64,000 nucleotides of DNA from positions 394,875 through 458,874 of the forward strand of contig NZ_LMIR01000001.1 of NCBI RefSeq assembly GCF_001429165.1, read 5' to 3'. The notes under the pieces were generated by a model that made no database searches, had not been told where the DNA came from, and saw only the letters and a program-made list of their open reading frames with translations. Shown one piece after another: positions 54,921 through 62,926 of the stretch (its first letter is position 1; each line of letters starts with the position of its first letter). Source of the DNA: Agromyces sp. Root81 (GTDB lineage: Bacteria > Actinomycetota > Actinomycetes > Actinomycetales > Microbacteriaceae). The translations under genes and the position numbers were made by a program.

Positions 54921-55862
54921 ATGAACCATCACGTGCAGCAGCGCCTCGAATGGGCGGCGCTGCCGCCCGAGCTCACCGGTGAGATCGAGAGCCTGCTGGG
55001 AGCACCGGTCGTCGAGGCGCGCAGCCAGCCGAGCGGCTTCTCCTCCGGCAGTGCGGACCGCATCCGGACCGGCGACGGGGTTCGCGCTTTCGTGAAGGCG
55101 GCGCACGTCGATCACAACGCGGGAACGACAGCGCTGCACCGGCAAGAGCTCGCCTTCATGCGCGCCGCCCCGAGCGGCCTGCCCTCCCCTGAGCTGCTCG
55201 GCGGGATCGAGCACGACGGCTGGGTCGCGCTCGTCTTCTCCGACATCGAAGGTTCCCATCCCGGCGCTCGTCTGGACGGATCGGATGTGCACCGCGTGCT
55301 GGACATGCTGCACGCCCTGCCACGTGTTCGCGGCAGCATGTCGATCGAGCTGCCGAACATCGCCGATGAGGTCTCGGCCGACAGCGAGAGCTGGGACGCG
55401 ATCGTCGCCGACGGCGCGGTCGACCACCTGCCCGAGTGGGCTCGCACCAACCTCGACCGGCTCGCGACGACTTCGAGCCGAGCCGGAGCGGCGGTCGCGG
55501 GCGATCACCTCGTGCACTTCGACTGCCGCGCCGACAACATGCTGCTCGACGATGGCGGCCGTGTCTGGCTCGTCGACTGGCCGTGGGCCGCGATCGGTGC
55601 GCCGTGGTTCGACGGCATGAGCTACCTGCTCGATGCGCGGCTCCGCGGCGAGACGTTCGACGCGGACTCAGTCATCGCCACCCACCCGATGTTCGACGGC
55701 GTCGCTCCGAGCGATCTCGACGCCGTGCTCGCGGCGACGACCGGCGCGTTCTTCAACAAGGCCCGACTCCCCTCGCCGGAGAACATGCCGACGCTCCGCG
55801 CATTCCAGCGACGCGAGGCGGTCGCCGGAATGGAATGGCTGAGAGAGCGCTGGGCGGAATAG
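54921..55862 (+). CDS. Aminoglycoside phosphotransferase-fold kinase
   Basis: 313 residues. Catalytic loop LVHFDCRADNMLLDD and metal-binding VDWPWAAIGAPWFD; N-lobe Lys in RAFVKAAHV. The Cys in place of the usual Leu in HGDL (here HFDCRADN) is seen in some phosphotransferase-family proteins. Substrate unknown; no resistance role can be claimed. A strong hairpin follows. Confidence 0.87.
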   Translation: MNHHVQQRLEWAALPPELTGEIESLLGAPVVEARSQPSGFSSGSADRIRTGDGVRAFVKAAHVDHNAGTTALHRQELAFMRAAPSGLPSPELLGGIEHDGWVALVFSDIEGSHPGARLDGSDVHRVLDMLHALPRVRGSMSIELPNIADEVSADSESWDAIVADGAVDHLPEWARTNLDRLATTSSRAGAAVAGDHLVHFDCRADNMLLDDGGRVWLVDWPWAAIGAPWFDGMSYLLDARLRGETFDADSVIATHPMFDGVAPSDLDAVLAATTGAFFNKARLPSPENMPTLRAFQRREAVAGMEWLRERWAE

Positions 55863-55921
55863 CGCGATCCGATCCGCCCTGCTGGCTCGATGGCCGCTCC
55901 CGTACGCTGTATCGAGACCAA

Positions 55922-55957
55922 CGGATGCCTCGGAAGAGCGACTCTCCGAGGCATCCG
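55922..55957 (+). terminator. Terminator after the phosphotransferase gene
   Basis: A perfect 12-bp stem (55922-55933 with 55946-55957) extended by an inner 4-bp helix; no T tract. Confidence 0.7.
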
Positions 55958-55985
55958 CCCTGCACCGGCGTGAGAGGCACTCCCC

Positions 55986-56654
55986 ATGGCGATGAAGAAC
56001 AGCACGAAGATCCAGCTCGCCGTGATCGGGGGTCTCGTGCTCGCCGCTGCAGGCATCATCATCGCCGTCACCGCGAACCAGGCTCCGGCGGCGGCGCCGG
56101 GCACCCCGGCTCCGACGACCCCCGTCGTCGCCGAGAACAGCCACCGCCTCGATGTCGCCGAGGGCAGCACCGTGACATTCACCGAGTTCCTCGACTTCGA
56201 GTGCGAGGTGTGCGGCGCGGTCAACCCGTTCGTCGAGGAGCTCCGCGCGGACTACGCCGGCGAGGTGACCTTCGTGACGCGGTACTTCCCGATGCCCGGG
56301 CACACGAACTCGCGCACCGCCGCGATCGCCGTCGAGGCCGCTGCACAGCAGGGCAAGTTCGAGGAGATGTACGACCGCATGTTCGAGACCCAGGCCGAGT
56401 GGGGCGAGCAGCAGGTCTCGAAGGCCGACGTGTTCCGCCAGTACGCCGCAGACCTCGGGGTCGACATGGACGCCTACGACGAGGCCGTCGCCGACCCCGC
56501 CACCGAAGCGCGGGTGCAGTACGACTTCGATGCCGCCGTGGCGCTCGGCGCCCAGGGCACACCGACGATCTTCATCAACGACGAGCTCGTTCCGCTGACG
56601 TCTCCCGACGACATCCGCGCGGCACTCGATCGCGCGCTCGCAGCGACGGAGTAG
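55986..56654 (+). CDS. DsbA-like thiol-disulfide protein, membrane anchored
   Basis: 222 residues. N-terminal signal anchor (LAVIGGLVLAAAGIIIAVTA), Pro/Ala-rich linker, then a thioredoxin-fold DsbA domain with FLDFECEVCGAVNPF (CEVC redox motif near residues 79-82) and the cis-Pro loop QGTPTIFIND. It probably forms or isomerises disulfides in exported proteins. Several exported proteins in the window are rich in Cys. Confidence 0.9.
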   Translation: MAMKNSTKIQLAVIGGLVLAAAGIIIAVTANQAPAAAPGTPAPTTPVVAENSHRLDVAEGSTVTFTEFLDFECEVCGAVNPFVEELRADYAGEVTFVTRYFPMPGHTNSRTAAIAVEAAAQQGKFEEMYDRMFETQAEWGEQQVSKADVFRQYAADLGVDMDAYDEAVADPATEARVQYDFDAAVALGAQGTPTIFINDELVPLTSPDDIRAALDRALAATE

Positions 56655-56670
56655 ACCGCCCGAGCATCGC

Positions 56671-57081
56671 TCAGCGCGCCTCCTGGATGCGGATCATGTT
56701 GCCCGCCGGGTCGCGCACCGCGCAATCGCGGACGCCCCACCCCTGTTCGAGCGGCTCCTGCACGATCTCCGCACCGGCCTCCTGCAGCCGCGCGAACGCG
56801 ACATCGAGATCGCTCGTGGCGAGGAGGATCCCGGCGTAGGTGCCCTTGGCCATCATCTCGACGATGAGGTCGCGTTCGTCGTCGGTGATCCCGGGGTCCG
56901 CGGCCGGCGGTTCGAGCACGATGGAGGTCGCGGGCTGATCGGGCGCACCGACCGTGATCCAGCGCATCCCCTCGTACTCGACATCGCTGCGGACCTCGAA
57001 TCCGAGGGCGTCGCGGTAGAAGGCCACGGATGCGTCGGGGTCCGTGTGCGGCAGGAAACTCGAGTGAATCGTGATGTCCAT
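56671..57081 (-). CDS. VOC family (glyoxalase-like) protein
   Basis: 136 residues, two beta-alpha-beta-beta-beta modules: HSSFLPHTDPDASVAFYRDALGFEV and ILLATSDLDVAFARLQEAG, with VRDPAGNMIRIQE at the end. The metal ligands typical of glyoxalase I are only partly visible. Function unknown. -10 hexamer 6 nt from the ATG. Confidence 0.9.
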   Translation of the reverse strand: MDITIHSSFLPHTDPDASVAFYRDALGFEVRSDVEYEGMRWITVGAPDQPATSIVLEPPAADPGITDDERDLIVEMMAKGTYAGILLATSDLDVAFARLQEAGAEIVQEPLEQGWGVRDCAVRDPAGNMIRIQEAR

Positions 57082-57087
57082 GGCGTC

Positions 57088-57093
57088 ACGCTA
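57088..57093 (-). promoter_or_regulatory. -10 element of the VOC gene (leaderless)
   Basis: TAGCGT on the minus strand, 6 nt from ATG 57081. Confidence 0.45.
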
Positions 57094-57133
57094 GCCGCCC
57101 GCTGCCGCTACCGCTTCTCGATTCCTGCCTGGT

Positions 57134-57817
57134 TCAGGCGACGGGCTCGACGATCGACCGTTCGCCGGGGATACCGGTCTCGACGGTGAGCGGCTGCGCC
57201 GAGTCGCTTCGCCACTCCCTGAAGCTCCTGAACGCCAATGGAAGACCTTCGGCGCTCGAGGGATCTGCCCGGTTCATCACCTGCAGGTGCACGTGAGGCT
57301 CGGTCGAGTTGCCGGAGTTGCCGCACTCGGCGATCGCCTGCCCGCTCGTCACCGTGTCGCCGACCTCGACTCGGATCGAACCGAGTCGCAGGTGTGCCAG
57401 TGAGACGAACACCCGTCCGTCGTTCAGTGCGATCGTCACCGTGTTTCCTGCAATGGCGTGCAAACCCTGCCGAAGGCGCGCTGCCTGCCCGATCGCGTAC
57501 GGCACCAGCGCGAGCTGCGATCGACGGCCCTCGTGATCGGGCTCGCCGTCGTGGAGGCCGACGACGACGCCGTCGGCGGGCGCGAGGACGGGGCGCCCGA
57601 ACCCGCGGAACCGCTCGGCGGGCTCGGTCGAGAACAGGGTGCGCCAGTCACGCCGCTCCGCCGATCGACGCCGCTCATCGACCGCCACGAAATCGATGGC
57701 GTACCGCTCGCCGAAGAGGTCGACCCCGTGGCTCGGCACCCGGCGGGCAGGGCTGTTCTGTGCCATCCACAGCCCGGTGAACGGCAGGGCCAGCACGGTC
57801 GCGGTCTCAGCCGTCAC
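57134..57817 (-). CDS. M23-type (LytM) peptidase domain protein
   Basis: 227 residues. The lysostaphin-like fold shows SHGVDLFGERYAIDF (His and Asp zinc ligands), VLAPADGVVVGLHDG, and TEPHVHLQVMN (His-x-His). No signal peptide or membrane helix, so an intracellular or unusual location is implied; similar short proteins with M23 motifs may not cleave peptidoglycan. It overlaps the upstream phosphotransferase by 4 nt. Confidence 0.8.
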   Translation of the reverse strand: MTAETATVLALPFTGLWMAQNSPARRVPSHGVDLFGERYAIDFVAVDERRRSAERRDWRTLFSTEPAERFRGFGRPVLAPADGVVVGLHDGEPDHEGRRSQLALVPYAIGQAARLRQGLHAIAGNTVTIALNDGRVFVSLAHLRLGSIRVEVGDTVTSGQAIAECGNSGNSTEPHVHLQVMNRADPSSAEGLPLAFRSFREWRSDSAQPLTVETGIPGERSIVEPVA

Positions 57818-58569
57818 CGTGCCGACCCCTCGAGAAGATGACGGAGGCGCTCGGCGTCACGGCGGTACATCGCGGCGTGCGCTGCGAGGTCGGCGCGCCC
57901 GGTCTCCCCCGCGCGGGCATCGGTGAATGCGGCGAGGTCCAGGAGCCGTTCGACCGCGGCCGCCAGCACAGCGGATGCCTCGTACGGCACGCCGTACGAC
58001 GAGATCAGCCGATCCAACCGCGCCATCCGCGGTTCACCGCCGCTCGCCTCGAGCTCGTCGAACCCTTCGGCATCCTCGGCGAATGGCGCGAGCCGATAGG
58101 CGAGGTACGCCAGGTCCCAGATGCGCGGCCCCGGCGACGCCATGTCGAAGTCGATCACACCGACGAGTCGATCGCCGTCGACCAGCAGGTTGTACGGCGC
58201 GAAGTCGTTGTGGCAGATCACCTCGACCGGCTCGTGCGCCGGTGATCTCCAGACGGCAGATTCGGCGTCGAACGCCAGGTCAACGTCGTGGATCCGTCGC
58301 AGCAGACGGCCGGCCTGCTCGAGCACCCCCGGCGACCAGCGCACGGCCGGGTCGGCGCGGTCGAGCATCGATCCTGAGAGGTAGCTGAGCACCTCCCGAC
58401 CGCGGTGGTCGCTCCCCCGCGGTTCGGGCACCTCCACGATTCCGCCGGTGCGAAGCGCCCGCAGCCATGCGTGCACCGTCGGGGTCCACTCGCCCGGCAC
58501 TCGGCGCACGGTGTCGCCGACCCGCACAACGGGCTCCATGTTTCCGCCGCTCAGGAGCTCTTCATCCAT
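57814..58569 (-). CDS. Phosphotransferase-fold kinase
   Basis: 251 residues from ATG 58569. Catalytic loop EVICHNDFAPYNLLVD and metal-binding GVIDFDMASPGPRIWDLA, then AYRLAPFAEDAEGFDELE. This is the APH/choline kinase fold. Substrate unknown. It is translationally coupled to the M23-type gene (4-nt overlap). Confidence 0.88.
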   Translation of the reverse strand: MDEELLSGGNMEPVVRVGDTVRRVPGEWTPTVHAWLRALRTGGIVEVPEPRGSDHRGREVLSYLSGSMLDRADPAVRWSPGVLEQAGRLLRRIHDVDLAFDAESAVWRSPAHEPVEVICHNDFAPYNLLVDGDRLVGVIDFDMASPGPRIWDLAYLAYRLAPFAEDAEGFDELEASGGEPRMARLDRLISSYGVPYEASAVLAAAVERLLDLAAFTDARAGETGRADLAAHAAMYRRDAERLRHLLEGSAR

Positions 58570-58702
58570 CTCCCGATCCTCGCACCCGAGCACGGTCGGT
58601 GCCGGGACATCCGAAGACTCGCGGATTCACATCCAACACTCAGCCGACGGTCGGCCATAGCCTGACCCTTGCGCGGCACCCGCCGCCGGAAGGGGACACA
58701 CC

Positions 58703-59314
58703 ATGTCTACGTCGCAACCCAGTGGGGTTTTCGCGTCATTCTCGCTCGACGCTTCGTCGCTCACGAAGTCGGCGATCAACACCATCCGCGCGACGCTCGG
58801 CATCAGCGGCGCCGTCGCGCTCATCTTCGGCCTCCTGATCACCTTCTGGCCGAAGAACTCCGCCGTCGTGATCACGGTGCTGTTCGGCCTCTACTTCCTG
58901 ATCGCCGGCATCGCCTACCTCGGACTCGGTGTCTTCTCGAAGGGCATCTCGGGCGGCGCACGCACGCTCGACATCATCCTCGGCCTGCTGTTCGTGATCG
59001 GCGGCATCATCGTGCTCGCCAACCCGAGCGAATCCGCGGTCTTCTTCGGGATCTTCCTCGGCATCCTCGTCGGCATCCTCTGGATCGTCGAGGGGATCGT
59101 CACCCTGGCTCAGTCGGGTGACGCAGGCTCACGCGGTTGGGCGATCTTCTTCGGCATCCTGAGCATCGTCGCCGGCATCGTGGTGCTGTTCTCGCCGCTG
59201 TGGGGAATCGCAATCCTCTTCATCATCGCCGGCATCAGCCTCATCGTGCTCGGCATCGTGCAGATCGTGCGCGCGTTCACCTTCGGACGCGGCGTCACGC
59301 CTGCGGCGGAATAG
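58703..59314 (+). CDS. HdeD/DUF308 family membrane protein
   Basis: 203 residues, six membrane helices in pairs: ISGAVALIFGLLITFWP, AVVITVLFGLYFLIAGIAYLG, LDIILGLLFVIGGIIVLANP and so on, the internal repeat typical of HdeD-like proteins. In enterobacteria HdeD relates to acid resistance; the role here is unknown. GGAAGGGG precedes the ATG and a strong terminator follows. Confidence 0.9.
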   Translation: MSTSQPSGVFASFSLDASSLTKSAINTIRATLGISGAVALIFGLLITFWPKNSAVVITVLFGLYFLIAGIAYLGLGVFSKGISGGARTLDIILGLLFVIGGIIVLANPSESAVFFGIFLGILVGILWIVEGIVTLAQSGDAGSRGWAIFFGILSIVAGIVVLFSPLWGIAILFIIAGISLIVLGIVQIVRAFTFGRGVTPAAE

Positions 59315-59324
59315 CCCGAACACT

Positions 59325-59364
59325 CGAAAGGCCCGCCGGAGCGATCGCTTCGGCGGGCCTTTCG
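59325..59364. terminator. Terminator between the HdeD-like and SDR genes
   Basis: A perfect 14-bp stem (59325-59338 with 59351-59364) with a 12-nt loop, between convergent genes. Confidence 0.8.
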
Positions 59365-59397
59365 CCGTCTCGGCTGAGCCGGCTCAGCAGAGCATGA

Positions 59398-60171
59398 TCA
59401 GGCGTCGCCCTCGCGAGCGAAGCCCGAGGTGTCGCCCACATAGCGCGTGTTCTCTGCCGGCACCGGGTCGACCGCGGCCGACGCCACCTCGGCTGCGAAC
59501 TCGGCGACGTTGAAGAGCCGGCCTGCGTCCTGCTTGCGGGCCTCGATCGCACCGGGGTTCGCCCGCTCGAGCAGGGTCGCCGTGATGGTGCCCTCGATCA
59601 TGTCGCCCGAGACGACGACGAACTCGAAGCCGGCGGCCTCGAGCTCGGGCCGCTTGGCGCGCAGCGCGTCTTCTCCGGCGCGCTTGGAGAGCGCCACGGC
59701 CTCGTACTCGGGCATCGTCGGGGTGGTGCGGATGAAGTGGGCCTGGTGGCTCGTGACGAACACGATCCGCGCGCCGGGTGCGAGGTGCGGCAGCGCGCCC
59801 TCGACGACGTTGACCTGCGCGTCACGGTTCAGCCGCATGGCGTAGTCCTCGCCCATGCCGGTCTCCATGCCGCCCGAGGCGTTGAGCACGAGGATGTCGA
59901 TCGGTCCGAGCTCGGCCGCGGCGCGCTCGAACATCGAGGCGACGGATGCCGCGTCGGTGAGGTCGGCGCCGACGGCGATTGCCGTGCCGCCGGCCGCGGT
60001 GATCTCGCCGACGACCTTCTCTGCGCGGGGCGCCTTGCTGCGGTAGTTGATGACGACGGAGGCGCCGGCCGCCGCGAGGTAGCGGGCGGTGTCGGCGCCG
60101 ATTCCACGCGAGGAGCCGGTGACGAGGGCGACGCGGCCGTCGAGCGATCCGGGGGCGAGCGGGTTGGTCAC
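59398..60171 (-). CDS. SDR family oxidoreductase with shifted Tyr-Lys motif
   Basis: 257 residues from GTG 60171, which has GGAG upstream. NAD(P) motif VTGSSRGIGADTARYLA, VLNASGGMETG (NAG-like), Ser in VFVTSHQAH. The catalytic Tyr/Lys are seen as YEAVALSKRAGED, a Y-x6-K spacing instead of Y-x3-K; a subset of actinobacterial SDRs shares this. Substrate unknown. Confidence 0.85.
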   Translation of the reverse strand: MTNPLAPGSLDGRVALVTGSSRGIGADTARYLAAAGASVVINYRSKAPRAEKVVGEITAAGGTAIAVGADLTDAASVASMFERAAAELGPIDILVLNASGGMETGMGEDYAMRLNRDAQVNVVEGALPHLAPGARIVFVTSHQAHFIRTTPTMPEYEAVALSKRAGEDALRAKRPELEAAGFEFVVVSGDMIEGTITATLLERANPGAIEARKQDAGRLFNVAEFAAEVASAAVDPVPAENTRYVGDTSGFAREGDA

Positions 60172-60305
60172 AGTGGAACTCCTCGAGGCTTGACGGACGA
60201 CGGTCCGCACGGAACAGGCGAACCGAGACTATCAAGTCCGCAGGGGCGTCCCACTGGGTCAGGCGCCCTGATAGTTTCAGTACAGGCCGTGCGAAGGAGA
60301 ACGAA

Positions 60306-60779
60306 TTGGATGTGCTGACCCAGTACGCGTGGATCGTCTGGCTGGTCTTGATACTGGCGTTCGCGACCATCGAGGTCTTCACGCTCGAGATGACGTTCCT
60401 CATGCTGGCTCTCGGCAGCGTCGCCGGGTTGCTCTCCGGTCTCTTCGGGATCCCGTGGTGGGCGCAGTTCATCATCGCCGCGCTCGTCGCGGTCGCGCTG
60501 ATCCTGACGCTCAGGCCGTCATTGCTGCGGATGCTGCGGCGCGGCGGCGATCCCGCACGGAGCAACATCGACGCGCTCATCGGCGCCGACGGCCAGGTGG
60601 TCCGCACCGTGACCCCGGCCGGCGGACAGGTGCGCCTGCAGAACGGCGACGTGTGGACGGCTCGACTGTCGCCCATCACCGAGCAGACAGATGTCGCGGT
60701 CGGCGAGCGTGTGCTCGTCACCGGCATCGACGGGGCGACGGCCGTCGTCGTCCCGATGGAGAGGAGCACTGGGGCCTGA
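60306..60779 (+). CDS. NfeD family membrane protein
   Basis: 157 residues, TTG start with AAGGAG 6 nt upstream. Membrane helices WIVWLVLILAFATIEVFTL, FLMLALGSVAGLLSGLFG and FIIAALVAVALILTL; a C-terminal OB-fold (ALIGADGQVVRTV, GDVWTARLSP, GERVLVTGIDG). NfeD proteins pair with SPFH proteins to organise membrane domains; the SPFH gene overlaps it by 1 nt. Confidence 0.93.
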   Translation: MDVLTQYAWIVWLVLILAFATIEVFTLEMTFLMLALGSVAGLLSGLFGIPWWAQFIIAALVAVALILTLRPSLLRMLRRGGDPARSNIDALIGADGQVVRTVTPAGGQVRLQNGDVWTARLSPITEQTDVAVGERVLVTGIDGATAVVVPMERSTGA

Positions 60780-61711
60780 TGGAAGTTTCCACGATCATCG
60801 CGACGGTCGTCATCGTCGCGATCGTCATCTTCGTCATCGTCGTGTTGGCGAAGTCGATCCGCATCATCCCCCAGGCGTACTCGGGCGTGGTCGAGCGGCT
60901 CGGCCGCTACCACAAGACCCTCAGCCCCGGACTCAACATCCTCGTGCCGTTCATCGACCGGCTGCGCCCGCTCGTCGACATGCGCGAGACGGTCGTCTCG
61001 TTCCCGCCGCAACCGGTCATCACCGAGGACAACCTCGTCGTCTCGATCGACACGGTCGTCTACTTCCAGGTGACCGACGCCCGGGCAGCGACCTACGAGA
61101 TCGCGAACTACCTCGGCGCCGTGGAGCAGCTCACCACGACGACCCTCCGCAACGTCGTCGGCGGGCTGAACCTCGAAGAGGCGCTCACCTCGCGCGACAA
61201 CATCAACGGCCAGCTGCGCATCGTCCTCGACGAGGCGACGGGCAAGTGGGGCATCCGTGTCGGGCGCGTCGAACTCAAGGCGATCGACCCGCCCCACTCG
61301 ATCCAGGATTCGATGGAGAAGCAGATGCGCGCCGAGCGGGACCGCCGCGCGCTCATCCTGACCGCCGAGGGCACCAAGCAGTCCGCGATCCTCACCGCGG
61401 AGGGTGCGCGTCAGGCCGCCATCCTCGAGGCCGAGGGTGATGCGAAGGCCGCTGTGCTCCGGGCTCAGGGTGAGGCCGAGGCGATCCTCACGGTCTTCGA
61501 CGCCATCCACAAGGGCGACGCCGACCCGAAGCTGCTCGGCTACCAGTACCTGCAGATGCTGCCGCAGATCGCCCAGGGCGAGTCGAACAAGCTCTGGATC
61601 GTGCCGAGCGAACTCACCGAGGCGCTCAAGGGCATCGGCAAGGCGTTCACTCCCACCGCACCGGCCCAGGCCGCGCCGGACGCCCCAGGGGCGACCGGTC
61701 CACGTCTCTGA
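60779..61711 (+). CDS. SPFH domain (stomatin/HflK-like) protein
   Basis: 310 residues. One N-terminal helix (IIATVVIVAIVIFVIVVLA), SPFH domain (IIPQAYSGVVERLGRYHKTL, PGLNILVPFIDRL, DTVVYFQVTDARAATYEI) and a coiled coil rich in Ala/Glu (ILTAEGTKQSAILTAEGARQ). It forms oligomeric membrane scaffolds with NfeD. The GDPD gene follows after 10 nt. Confidence 0.95.
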   Translation: MEVSTIIATVVIVAIVIFVIVVLAKSIRIIPQAYSGVVERLGRYHKTLSPGLNILVPFIDRLRPLVDMRETVVSFPPQPVITEDNLVVSIDTVVYFQVTDARAATYEIANYLGAVEQLTTTTLRNVVGGLNLEEALTSRDNINGQLRIVLDEATGKWGIRVGRVELKAIDPPHSIQDSMEKQMRAERDRRALILTAEGTKQSAILTAEGARQAAILEAEGDAKAAVLRAQGEAEAILTVFDAIHKGDADPKLLGYQYLQMLPQIAQGESNKLWIVPSELTEALKGIGKAFTPTAPAQAAPDAPGATGPRL

Positions 61712-61721
61712 GAGCCGGTTC

Positions 61722-62477
61722 GTGGTCTCCACCTATTTCGCGCCTCCGAGGCCGCGAGTGCTCGCGCACCGCGGCCTCGCGCTCGACGCACCAGAGAACA
61801 CCCTCCTCTCCTTCGCGAAGGCGGTCGCGATCGGCTCCGAGTTCGTGGAGACCGATGTGCACCTCACCGCGGACGGCGTCTCCGTCATCGCACACGACCC
61901 CACGCTGGACCGCGTCGCCGGCCGCGCGGCCGAGGTCTCGAAGCTCACGATGGCCGAGCTGCGCCGCATCGACCTCGGTCACGGCCAGGGGTTCTGCTCG
62001 CTCGAGGAGGCGCTCGACGCCTTCCCCGAGACGCGGTTCAACATCGACGTGAAGTCCGAAGACGCCGTCGAGGCGACCGTCGCGGCGATCGCCGCGGTGC
62101 GGGCCGATTCTCGCGTGCTCCTCACGAGCTTCTCCGAACGCCGGCGGCTCCGGCTCGCCGGACTCGTCCCCGATGCGGTGACCTCGGCCGGCGGAGCCGG
62201 AGTCATCCGTGCTCGTCTGGCTTCGCTCCTCGGCTCGAGCAGTCTGCTCGAGAACGCACTCCGCGGCGCGCGCGCCCTGCAGGTGCCGGAGCGGCTCGGC
62301 GCCGTGCCGCTCGTGACCGAGCGGTTCGTGGCCGCGGTGCATCGCGCGGGCGCAGAGGTGCACGTCTGGACCATCAACGACACCGCTGACATGACGAGAC
62401 TGCTCGACCTCGGTGTCGACGGGCTCGTGACCGACCGCGCCGACCTCGCACTCCCCCTCATCGCCGCACGAAGCTGA
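61722..62477 (+). CDS. Glycerophosphodiester phosphodiesterase
   Basis: 251 residues from GTG 61722. Catalytic His/Arg in VLAHRGLALDAPENTLLSF, metal-binding ETDVHLTADGVSVIAHDPTLDR, substrate Lys in FNIDVKSED, and WTINDTADMTRLLDLGVDG at the end. It hydrolyses glycerophosphodiesters to glycerol 3-phosphate and an alcohol. No signal peptide, so cytosolic. Confidence 0.92.
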   Translation: MVSTYFAPPRPRVLAHRGLALDAPENTLLSFAKAVAIGSEFVETDVHLTADGVSVIAHDPTLDRVAGRAAEVSKLTMAELRRIDLGHGQGFCSLEEALDAFPETRFNIDVKSEDAVEATVAAIAAVRADSRVLLTSFSERRRLRLAGLVPDAVTSAGGAGVIRARLASLLGSSSLLENALRGARALQVPERLGAVPLVTERFVAAVHRAGAEVHVWTINDTADMTRLLDLGVDGLVTDRADLALPLIAARS

Positions 62478-62560
62478 GAATTCCCCGGTAAACCTCAGGG
62501 TCCGGAAAGGGAATGCCCAGCTTGATCGTTTAGACATGTAGCGAGCGAGAGGAGTACGCC

Positions 62561-62926
62561 ATGGCGGACAGGAGCCTTCGAGGCATGCGCATCGGCGCAC
62601 AGAGCCTGCAGAGTGAAGACGGCGTGGTGTTCGCGGACCGTGCGGAGTACGCCTATCGCTGCGAGACCTGCGGTCGTGAGACCGTGATGACGTTCTCGGC
62701 CGAGGCCGAAGTGCCGGAGTCGTGGGAGTGCAAGCACTGCGGCGCATCCGCCGTGCTGCTCGTGGACTCGAAGCCGGTCGAGATCGACCGTTCGGGCGAG
62801 AAGGTCGCCCGCACCCACTGGGACATGCTGCTCGAGCGTCGCACCCGTGCCGAGCTCGAAGAGCTTCTCGAAGAGCGGCTCAGCTACCTGCGAGCCCGTC
62901 GCGGCCAGCAGAAGATCGGCGCTTAG
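62561..62926 (+). CDS. rbpA: RNA polymerase-binding protein RbpA
   Basis: 121 residues. N-terminal tail DRSLRGMRIGAQSLQ, RbpA core with CETCGRETVMTFS and WECKHCGA (four cysteines for zinc), basic linker and sigma-interacting helix HWDMLLERRTRAELEELLEERLSYLRARR. In Actinobacteria it stabilises open complexes formed with SigA (encoded at 1553). GAGAGGAG precedes the ATG. The 3' end overlaps the convergent lnt gene by 47 nt. Confidence 0.96.
   Translation: MADRSLRGMRIGAQSLQSEDGVVFADRAEYAYRCETCGRETVMTFSAEAEVPESWECKHCGASAVLLVDSKPVEIDRSGEKVARTHWDMLLERRTRAELEELLEERLSYLRARRGQQKIGA

Noticed and set aside
59822-61732. 636-codon minus-strand frame across NfeD and SPFH genes
   Set aside because: Antisense shadow; NfeD and SPFH on the plus strand carry clear motifs and a coupled overlap.
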